The notes under the pieces: generated by a model
Databases searched by the model: none
What the model was told of the DNA's origin: nothing
What the model saw: only the letters and a program-made list of their open reading frames with translations
From: Actinobacillus genomosp. 1
GTDB taxonomy: Bacteria > Pseudomonadota > Gammaproteobacteria > Enterobacterales > Pasteurellaceae
Assembly (NCBI RefSeq): GCF_029774175.1
Contig: NZ_CP103834.1
Location: 506,501-570,500 of the forward strand
Direction of reading: 5' to 3'
Length of the DNA stretch: 64,000 nucleotides
Part shown: positions 52,993 to 59,395 of the stretch, one piece after another
Position numbering within the stretch: the first letter of the stretch is position 1
How the letters are laid out: every line of letters begins with the position of its first letter
Made by a program: the position numbers and the translations under genes

Positions 52993-54183
52993 ATGTCAAA
53001 CACACTCCTTAATCCTTACTTCGGCGAATTTGGCGGAATGTATGTTCCGGAAATTCTGGTACCGGTCTTAAAACAACTCGAAGCTGCTTTTGTTGAAGCA
53101 CAAAATGATCCGTTATTCCAAGCGGAATTTACCGACTTATTGAAAAACTACGCCGGTCGCCCGACCGCATTAACGCTTTGCCGTAATCTTACCAAAGGAA
53201 GTAAAACCAAACTTTATCTTAAACGTGAAGATCTGTTACACGGCGGCGCACATAAGACTAACCAAGTATTAGGACAAGCCTTGTTGGCAAAGCGCATGGG
53301 CAAAACCCGTATTATTGCGGAAACCGGTGCCGGCCAGCATGGGGTGGCAACAGCATTAGCCTGTGCAATGTTAGATTTACCTTGTGTCATTTATATGGGC
53401 GCTAAAGATGTGGAACGCCAATCACCGAACGTATTTCGTATGCGTTTGATGGGCGCGGAAGTGATTCCGGTACAAAAAGGTTCTTGCTCATTAAAAGATG
53501 CTTGCTGTGAAGCAATGCGTGACTGGGCGGCAAACTATGAAACAACCCATTACTTAATCGGTACGGCGGCAGGCCCGCACCCGTTCCCGACAATGGTACG
53601 TGAATTTCAGAAAATGATTGGCGAAGAAACTAAACGTCAAATTTTAGAAAAAGAAAATCGCTTACCGGATGCCGTAATTGCTGCGGTTGGCGGCGGCTCG
53701 AATGCAATCGGAATGTTTGCAGATTTTATTGAGGAGAAAAGTGTACAACTGATTGGTGTAGAACCGGCTGGAAAAGGCATTGAAACCGGCGAACACGGCG
53801 CACCGCTTAAACACGGTACAACCGGCATTTATTTCGGAATGAAATCGCCGATTATGCAAACTAAAGACGGGCAAATCGAAGAATCTTATTCGATTTCAGC
53901 AGGGTTGGATTTCCCATCCGTTGGGCCTCAACACGCCTATCTAAATGCCACGGGCAGAGCGGAGTATGTCTCAATTAGCGACCAAGAAGCATTAGAGGCT
54001 TTCCAAGCACTAGCTCAGCACGAAGGGATTATTCCGGCCTTGGAAAGCTCACACGCGTTGGCTTACGCACTAAAACTGATTACACAAAATCCGGATAAAG
54101 AGCAGCTTTTGGTTGTGAATCTCTCCGGTCGTGGCGATAAAGATATTTTTACCGTAGATAAAATTTTAAATGGGGGAAACTAA
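52993..54183 (+). CDS. trpB: tryptophan synthase beta subunit
   Basis: A 396-aa PLP enzyme that joins indole and serine. PLP Lys88 is in HGGAHKTNQ, the phosphate loop is GGGSNAIGMF, and EDLLHGG and GETGAGQHGVAT-type motifs are present. First gene of a trpBA pair; trpE, G, D and C/F are elsewhere, the split arrangement known in Pasteurellaceae. Confidence 0.97.
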   Translation: MSNTLLNPYFGEFGGMYVPEILVPVLKQLEAAFVEAQNDPLFQAEFTDLLKNYAGRPTALTLCRNLTKGSKTKLYLKREDLLHGGAHKTNQVLGQALLAKRMGKTRIIAETGAGQHGVATALACAMLDLPCVIYMGAKDVERQSPNVFRMRLMGAEVIPVQKGSCSLKDACCEAMRDWAANYETTHYLIGTAAGPHPFPTMVREFQKMIGEETKRQILEKENRLPDAVIAAVGGGSNAIGMFADFIEEKSVQLIGVEPAGKGIETGEHGAPLKHGTTGIYFGMKSPIMQTKDGQIEESYSISAGLDFPSVGPQHAYLNATGRAEYVSISDQEALEAFQALAQHEGIIPALESSHALAYALKLITQNPDKEQLLVVNLSGRGDKDIFTVDKILNGGN

Positions 54184-54184
54184 T

Positions 54185-54991
54185 ATGAGCCGTTTTGATA
54201 CTTTGTTTGCTAATTTAAAAGCAAAAAACGAAGGGGCATTTGTACCATTTGTTACCCTCTGTGATCCGGATTTTGATCGTTCGTTTGAAATTATCGAAAC
54301 ACTGATCGCCAACGGCGCAGATGCATTAGAACTTGGTTTCCCATTTTCAGATCCTTTATTGGACGGCCCGGTGATTCAAGCAGCGAATAAACGTGCATTA
54401 GACGGTAGCTACAGCACCGATGCGTGTTTTGAAATGATTGCCAAAATTCGCTCAAAATATCCTGAGATTCCTATCGGATTGTTACTGTGTGCCAATTTAG
54501 TATTTGTGCCGACTCAAGACGTATTTTTCAAGCGTTGCGCCGAAACCGGCGTTGATGCAGTGTTAATTGCTGATGTGCCGGTACTTGCCGCCGAAGAATT
54601 TACGCAAACTGCTAAAAAATACGGTATTCAATCAGTCTTCATTTGTCCGCCAAATGCAGATCAGGCAACGATCGAACGTATTGCACGTTTAACCGAAGGC
54701 TATACCTATTTGGTTTCTCGTGCTGGCGTGACCAGTGCCGAGAACCAAGCGCATGCTAAAAATTTAGATAATCTTATCGAATGCCTCAAGCGGTCAAATT
54801 CTGCGCCGATTTTGCAAGGCTTTGGAATTGCAAAACCTGAGCAAGTCAAAGAAGCGTTAGCACTTGGCTGTGACGGTGCGATCTCTGGCTCGGCGATTGT
54901 GAAAATTATCGAACAGAATTTAGATAACCAAACGCAATTACTTAGCGAATTAGCGGAATTTGTTAAAGTGATGAAAGCGGCAACTCGATAA
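54185..54991 (+). CDS. trpA: tryptophan synthase alpha subunit
   Basis: A 268-aa TIM barrel that releases indole from indole-3-glycerol phosphate and channels it to TrpB. Catalytic Glu and Asp lie in ALELGFPFSDPLLDGP and VLIADVPVLAAEEF. The ATG at 54185 is chosen: GGGGGA (54172-54177) stands 7-8 bases upstream and the codon lies one base past the trpB stop. Confidence 0.97.
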   Translation: MSRFDTLFANLKAKNEGAFVPFVTLCDPDFDRSFEIIETLIANGADALELGFPFSDPLLDGPVIQAANKRALDGSYSTDACFEMIAKIRSKYPEIPIGLLLCANLVFVPTQDVFFKRCAETGVDAVLIADVPVLAAEEFTQTAKKYGIQSVFICPPNADQATIERIARLTEGYTYLVSRAGVTSAENQAHAKNLDNLIECLKRSNSAPILQGFGIAKPEQVKEALALGCDGAISGSAIVKIIEQNLDNQTQLLSELAEFVKVMKAATR

Positions 54992-55011
54992 TTAAGGGCG
55001 ATTTATAAAAT

Positions 55012-55058
55012 AAAGACTACGCAGAATATAAATAATGATTTTTACGTAGTCTTTTTTA
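55012..55058 (+). terminator. trpBA terminator
   Basis: AAAGACTACG (55012-55021) pairs with CGTAGTCTTT (55045-55054), followed by TTTT. Confidence 0.8.
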
Positions 55059-55105
55059 TGAAATCTTATTTTCCACTTGACCCATACGTTAAATATACAA
55101 ATAAT

Positions 55106-55144
55106 TTACCTTACCTTACCTTACCTTACCTTACCTTACCTTAC
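55106..55144 (+). repeat. pentanucleotide microsatellite (TTACC)7
   Basis: Seven perfect TTACC units plus a partial TTAC, with no interruption. Located 120 bp before the WYL regulator gene and just upstream of a candidate promoter (TTGAAA 55172-55177, AT-rich -10 about 55193-55200). Such tracts slip during replication and often cause phase variation in Pasteurellaceae. Confidence 0.9.
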
Positions 55145-55263
55145 GGGTATTCCCTGTAAGATAATCATAAATTGAAATTTATAAAAAATAAATTTTATCA
55201 CGACACGACCTGTCACTTTCACTTGCTAAAGTACATACAAATCAGCTTACTTTAGGATTTCCA

Positions 55264-56163
55264 ATGGAAAATACCCATAACCATAAATTAGCAATGCGTT
55301 TAGGTGATATCCTTACTCGCCTGAATCAAGGTGAACGACTTGATATTCAAGCACTTGCCGAAGAGTTTCGAGTAAATATTCGTACTATTCAACGTGATTT
55401 CAATGAACGCCTTGTCTTTCTGAACTGGGAAGAACAAGGTCCTCGCTATTATAAATTAGATCGCCACCAATTCGGTTATTTGCAACAGGAAGAAATTCTC
55501 CGTTTTGCTAATTTTGCCAGCATTGCTAATTTATTTCCTCAAATTGACCGTGAGTTTTATCAAGCAAGCCTCACGCACTCTATTTATGTTAAAGGCTATC
55601 AATACGAAGAAATCAGCCATCTTGAAAAAGAGTTTAATCTATTAAAACAAGCGATTACCAATCACCAAGTTATTCATTTTCAATACTACAAAAGCGGTCA
55701 AAAAACGGCAAAATTTTACCAAATTTGTCCCTATCGTTTAATCAATAAAAATGGCATTTGGTATTTAATCGGCACAGAAAATAATAAGCAAAAAACATTC
55801 TGTTTTACGCAAATTTCAATGCTAAGAACTTTATCCGAACACTTTGAACCGAATCAAAAGATTCTTGATGAAATTGCACAAAACGACAGTATTTATTTAG
55901 GTAATCAGCTCCCTGAAGTGGTAATCAAAGTTGCCCCTAAGGTCGCGCATTATTTTACCAGACGTAACTTACTCCCAAATCAAGAATTACTTCACAAATT
56001 AGATGACGGCGGTTTATTACTTGCTTGTAAAAACGTAAATGAACAGGAAATTATTCCCCTTGTTCAATATTGGATCCCGCATTTAACGATTATTTCGCCT
56101 ATCAAATTACAAGGCGTAATGATCGAAAAATTGCAGGAATTTATTAATTTAAATAGTTATTAA
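55264..56163 (+). CDS. WYL-domain transcriptional regulator
   Basis: A 299-aa regulator. The N-terminal DeoR-like winged helix (about 8-60) has QALAEEFRVNIRTIQRDF; the WYL domain (about 140-215) contains HFQYYKSGQ, YQICPYRLINKNGIWYLIGT. A C-terminal WCX-type extension follows. WYL proteins sense ligands, often nucleic acids, and commonly control defence systems (BrxR, CapW). Here it precedes the 56182-57806 genes by 18 bases and probably regulates that unit. The TTACC tract in its leader suggests variable expression. Confidence 0.85.
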   Translation: MENTHNHKLAMRLGDILTRLNQGERLDIQALAEEFRVNIRTIQRDFNERLVFLNWEEQGPRYYKLDRHQFGYLQQEEILRFANFASIANLFPQIDREFYQASLTHSIYVKGYQYEEISHLEKEFNLLKQAITNHQVIHFQYYKSGQKTAKFYQICPYRLINKNGIWYLIGTENNKQKTFCFTQISMLRTLSEHFEPNQKILDEIAQNDSIYLGNQLPEVVIKVAPKVAHYFTRRNLLPNQELLHKLDDGGLLLACKNVNEQEIIPLVQYWIPHLTIISPIKLQGVMIEKLQEFINLNSY

Positions 56164-56181
56164 TACTAAGGAGCATTTATT

Positions 56182-57144
56182 ATGGCTATTCCATTTATTA
56201 TTGGCGGTATTGCTGTTGCAGCAGGTCTTGTTGGTGCTAAAAAAGGCTTTGATGCTAAAGAAGATTTTGATAGAGCAGAACGAATTGGAAAGAGAGCTCA
56301 AAGAAATCACGAAGAAGCTAAAAGTAAATTAGATACAGCTCGTAAAAATACAAATACTGTTTTGGAGGATTTGGGCAAAACTAAAGTAGCAGTATTTAAT
56401 GAACAATTTAAATTCTTAGTTGATTTTTCTAAAAAATTAAAAGGATCTTCTTCTGCAAAATTGAAAGGGTTTGATGAATTTATTACACCTATTCAATTAA
56501 AAGAAATGGAAAAAATGGTTTCTATTCCTTTAGAACTCGATAAAAATCTAGGATCTTCCGCAGTAGGTGGTGCATTAGCGGGCTTGGCAGCTTATGGAAC
56601 AGCAGGAGCGGTTGGAGCCGCTTCAACAGGTACAGCAATAACTGCGTTATCAGGTGCTGCAGCTAAAAGTGCAACATTAGCTTATTTAGGTGGAGGGTCA
56701 TTGGCAGCAGGAGGTTTAGGAATGGCTGGTGGTATGGCTGTATTAGGTGGAGCTGTATTAGGTCCTGCTCTTGCAATTGGTGGTTTTTTGATGGCAAGTA
56801 AAGCTGAAGAAGCCGTTACTGAAGCCTATAATTATGAAGCCAAAGTTGATAAAGCCGTTGCAGAAATTGATCGTTCGGTAACGTATTTGGCTGGAATAAG
56901 AGCTAACGCTAAAGAAATGGAAAATATCATCACTAGTATGGTCAAACGTTTTGAAGAAAACAAAGTGACATCAATACACGCAAGTGATTCTCAAATTGAG
57001 AAAATGTTTGCAGTAGGGAAAGCTCTTAAACAGTTAATTGATACGCCTATTTTAACGGCAGATGATAAACCAGTATCTGATCTAGTTACAAGAATTCAGA
57101 AAGCAGTTTCTTCTACAGGTTTCTTAACCTATAAAGGAGCATAA
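56182..57144 (+). CDS. glycine-rich membrane protein of unknown function
   Basis: A 320-aa protein. It begins with a hydrophobic Gly/Ala segment (AIPFIIGGIAVAAGLVG, 2-18), then a charged helical region (about 25-125, including RAERIGKRAQRNHEEAKSKL). Residues about 128-205 are extremely Gly/Ala-rich and hydrophobic (ALAGLAAYGTAGAVGAAS, LAYLGGGSLAAGGLGMAGG), like glycine-zipper membrane hairpins. A second helical coil follows (about 205-260). Similar Gly-rich cores occur in many uncharacterised bacterial proteins; pore or membrane-remodelling activity is only a guess. AAGGAG precedes the ATG. Between a WYL regulator and a small coiled-coil partner. Confidence 0.75.
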   Translation: MAIPFIIGGIAVAAGLVGAKKGFDAKEDFDRAERIGKRAQRNHEEAKSKLDTARKNTNTVLEDLGKTKVAVFNEQFKFLVDFSKKLKGSSSAKLKGFDEFITPIQLKEMEKMVSIPLELDKNLGSSAVGGALAGLAAYGTAGAVGAASTGTAITALSGAAAKSATLAYLGGGSLAAGGLGMAGGMAVLGGAVLGPALAIGGFLMASKAEEAVTEAYNYEAKVDKAVAEIDRSVTYLAGIRANAKEMENIITSMVKRFEENKVTSIHASDSQIEKMFAVGKALKQLIDTPILTADDKPVSDLVTRIQKAVSSTGFLTYKGA

Positions 57145-57147
57145 ATT

Positions 57148-57558
57148 ATGGTATCTACAGCATTAATTAATGGAGCAAAATCATTAGTTCCTCACGTTTT
57201 AAAGGCTTCAGACGCTTTTAAAGGATTAAAAGAAAGCTATGAACATTTTAAAATGGTTGAACAGCGTGAAATGACTACTCGTGAAGCAATTTGGGCAAAT
57301 AGAGATGTTGAGTTAGCCCGAATTAAATCGCAAAAAGAAATTTTAGAGTCATATCTAAAAGAAATTTTTAAAGAGCGTAGGGATATGCTCAATAATACAT
57401 TTAAAACTCTAGATAAAGGATTAGAAACTGGAAATTTAGAGATAATCAATATGGCATTATCTTCTATTGTTTCAATTGCTAAAGAATCTCCATTGGCACA
57501 GGCTAGACAAATGTTAGCAGATGTAAAAAATCCTAACGTGAAGTCAATAGATTGGTAA
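57148..57558 (+). CDS. small coiled-coil protein, partner of the glycine-rich protein
   Basis: A 136-aa soluble protein, mostly helical and highly charged (REMTTREAIWANRDVELARI, 40-59; YLKEIFKERRDMLNNTFKTL). It starts 3 bases after the previous stop and its own stop overlaps the next start (TAATG), so the three genes are coupled. No family recognised. The pairing of a membrane protein and a charged helical protein suggests a complex. Confidence 0.7.
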   Translation: MVSTALINGAKSLVPHVLKASDAFKGLKESYEHFKMVEQREMTTREAIWANRDVELARIKSQKEILESYLKEIFKERRDMLNNTFKTLDKGLETGNLEIINMALSSIVSIAKESPLAQARQMLADVKNPNVKSIDW

Positions 57559-57806
57559 TGACATCTTTCCCCTGCACCGCTTGTGGCAAATGCTGTCGCC
57601 GTGTGAATCTAAGTGAGCAAACCGCTTTTTTAGATCGTGGTGATGGTATTTGTCAGCACTTTAATACAGATACAAACTTGTGCAATATTTATGAAAATAG
57701 ACCGCTTGTTTGCAGAGTGGAGGATTATTATAAAACATATCTTAGTGATATTTATGAATGGGATGAGTTTGTTAGAATGAATTTAGCCATTTGTGAGAAA
57801 TTATAA
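57558..57806 (+). CDS. small YkgJ-family Cys-cluster protein
   Basis: An 82-aa protein with CTACGKCCRR (6-15), DGICQHFN, LCNIYENRPLVCR and a C-terminal CEKL: the CxxC-xx-CC pattern of YkgJ-type zinc/iron-binding proteins, related to YcgN in this window. The start at 57558 overlaps the preceding stop by one base; a TTG six bases earlier is possible. Function unknown. It may be part of the WYL-controlled unit or a co-transcribed bystander. Confidence 0.75.
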   Translation: MTSFPCTACGKCCRRVNLSEQTAFLDRGDGICQHFNTDTNLCNIYENRPLVCRVEDYYKTYLSDIYEWDEFVRMNLAICEKL

Positions 57807-57860
57807 TTAGCCTTTGCATATCGATCTGAATCTATAAATAATCCTTTCTTATGTGATAAA

Positions 57861-57888
57861 CTAACCTCATTTAAATAAGTGAGGTTAG
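57861..57888 (+). promoter_or_regulatory. hairpin sequestering the HEPN-gene ribosome-binding site
   Basis: CTAACCTCA (57861-57869) pairs perfectly with TGAGGTTAG (57880-57888). The 3' arm contains the GAGG site (57881-57884) and ends one base before the ATG at 57890. In the folded RNA the start would be hidden, so translation of the HEPN protein should be low unless the stem is opened. Confidence 0.7.
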
Positions 57889-57889
57889 T

Positions 57890-58555
57890 ATGTCCTTTCA
57901 ACAAACACTTAACGAATTAGAATCTTTCTACAAAACCAATCGAGATATTCAAGGCTATAACGATAATTTCCGTTTGCGTATTCATCGTTCGCTGAGTTGG
58001 CTGAAAAAAGTGAGTGTGGCAGAAGATTTAGATACGCAATTTATCGCTTTATGGATCGCATTTAATGCAGCGTATGCTCGAGATTTAGATGATATTGCGA
58101 GAGATAGAGCAACTTTTAATGAGTTTCTTTTACGTATCTGTCTGTATGATGATGAGAAGGTAATTTATAACATTATCTGGAAGAAGTTTTCTAACTCAAT
58201 TCGTATGCTAACGGATAATCAATATATTTTTCAGCCGTTTTGGGATTTTCATAACCAAAAAATCACGGAAAAAGAGTATCGTGTTGAAGAAATGAGAGAG
58301 CGAGAAAAATTACTTTCCTCTTTAGAAAAACAGAATACCGAACGATTGTTAGATGTATTGTTCCGTCGTTTATATACGTTGCGAAATCAGATTTTACACG
58401 GCGGTTCAACGTTTAACAGTAAGGCAAATCGGGAACAGTTACGAGATGGATGCGATATTTTGATTGCTTTCATTCCGGCTATGTTAGAGATTATGATGCA
58501 GCATCATAATGATTTGGATTGGGGAAAGCCTTTCTATCCTTATATTCAGGCATAA
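57890..58555 (+). CDS. HEPN-domain protein with Rx4H motif
   Basis: A 221-aa helical protein. The motif R165-N-Q-I-L-H170 (YTLRNQILHGGSTFNSKANR) matches the Rx4-6H signature of HEPN ribonucleases found in toxins and defence systems. The flanking GGSTFNS..NREQLRDG and the final DWGKPFYPYI are shared by a widespread uncharacterised family. RNase activity is inferred from the motif only. It has no adjacent MNT-type antitoxin on its strand; control may come from the RNA hairpin over its start. Confidence 0.75.
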   Translation: MSFQQTLNELESFYKTNRDIQGYNDNFRLRIHRSLSWLKKVSVAEDLDTQFIALWIAFNAAYARDLDDIARDRATFNEFLLRICLYDDEKVIYNIIWKKFSNSIRMLTDNQYIFQPFWDFHNQKITEKEYRVEEMREREKLLSSLEKQNTERLLDVLFRRLYTLRNQILHGGSTFNSKANREQLRDGCDILIAFIPAMLEIMMQHHNDLDWGKPFYPYIQA

Positions 58556-58567
58556 AGTTTTTTCTAT

Positions 58568-58625
58568 GACAAGCGGTTAAATCCTCTAAAAATTTTGCAA
58601 AATTTAAAGGGGATTTAACCGCTTG
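58568..58625. terminator. bidirectional uptake-signal terminator
   Basis: ACAAGCGGTTAAATCCTCT pairs with AGGGGATTTAACCGCTTGT. It separates the HEPN gene from the converging antitoxin gene. Confidence 0.8.
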
Positions 58626-58628
58626 TGT

Positions 58629-58922
58629 TTAAGCTGCATTATGTAATTTGGCGAGATCTTCTTGAATCTTTTCATTAGCTAACATTCGTTTTTCAGACTC
58701 AACGAAACGCGTTAGGATTTGTTTGATTAGAGGTTGATAGCCTAGTCCGTGAAGTTGGGCGATATCTTTGAGATCTTGAATTAATCCCTTAGATAAGCGA
58801 ATTGAGATTGGCTGTAAAGCAAGTAGTTCTTCTAACATTTCTGGCGTTGTATGAGTTGAACGTTGTACAAATTTTTCATCTTTCCCAAGTTCTCTGTTTT
58901 CCCATTTTTCAATATTTTGCAT
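58629..58922 (-). CDS. BrnA/CopG-type antitoxin
   Basis: A 97-aa antitoxin candidate. The C-terminal half ISIRLSKGLIQDLKDIAQLH, then GLGYQPLIKQILTRFVESEK, is a ribbon-helix-helix of the BrnA/CopG type; the N-terminal half would wrap the toxin. It follows the toxin gene by 8 bases, the reversed (toxin-first) order typical of BrnTA. It probably represses the pair through the palindrome at 59224-59237. Confidence 0.8.
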   Translation of the reverse strand: MQNIEKWENRELGKDEKFVQRSTHTTPEMLEELLALQPISIRLSKGLIQDLKDIAQLHGLGYQPLIKQILTRFVESEKRMLANEKIQEDLAKLHNAA

Positions 58923-58930
58923 ACTTACCT

Positions 58931-59215
58931 CTATTTATATTTTTCGTAAATTCGAATTTCTTCCGTATTAGGGCGATAAGCTGTTCGAATATAAATGTCG
59001 TTATTTTTTCGAATAAAACAGACTTTGAGTTTTATTCCCCTATTGGTCTCCGCAATAAACCATTCTGTTGGCGGATCACTCAAATGTTCTTCACGAGTAT
59101 CAATTAAAAATTGTCCGTTTATATTTGAAAATGCTTCGAGAATTTCTGTTTCCGGATCAGAAAGTCCATGCTTTTGAATCAATTTTAAATAAATTTGATA
59201 TGAGATTATCAGCAT
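58931..59215 (-). CDS. BrnT/RelE-like toxin candidate
   Basis: A 94-aa small basic-to-neutral protein. It has IQKHGLSDPETEILEAFSNI, TEWFIAETNRGIKLKVCFI and YIRTAYRPNTEEIRIYEK, a beta-rich core resembling BrnT/RelE-fold toxins that cleave mRNA. The exact family is not certain by eye. First gene of the pair; position and the antitoxin-like neighbour are the main support. Confidence 0.65.
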   Translation of the reverse strand: MLIISYQIYLKLIQKHGLSDPETEILEAFSNINGQFLIDTREEHLSDPPTEWFIAETNRGIKLKVCFIRKNNDIYIRTAYRPNTEEIRIYEKYK

Positions 59216-59223
59216 TTTTTACC

Positions 59224-59237
59224 TTTGTATATACAAA
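59224..59237 (-). promoter_or_regulatory. operator-like palindrome of the toxin-antitoxin promoter
   Basis: TTTGTATATACAAA is a perfect 14-bp palindrome 9 bases upstream of the toxin start. Ribbon-helix-helix antitoxins bind such short palindromes. A conditional promoter would overlap it. Confidence 0.6.
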
Positions 59238-59395
59238 TTTAAATCAGATAAATTGAGAATAAGTTTTTCCTTTTATTCTTCAATCGGCAAAAACGATTTT
59301 TTCGATATAACTCGAAAAGTTATCGATTTCTTCAGATTTAAGTAGAAAAATCCGCTATAATCACGACAATTTTCATTTCTAAAATAAAGGTTAAA

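Noticed and set aside
55106..55144. CRISPR array or insertion-sequence target repeat
   Set aside because: The units are contiguous 5-mers without spacers, a simple-sequence repeat.
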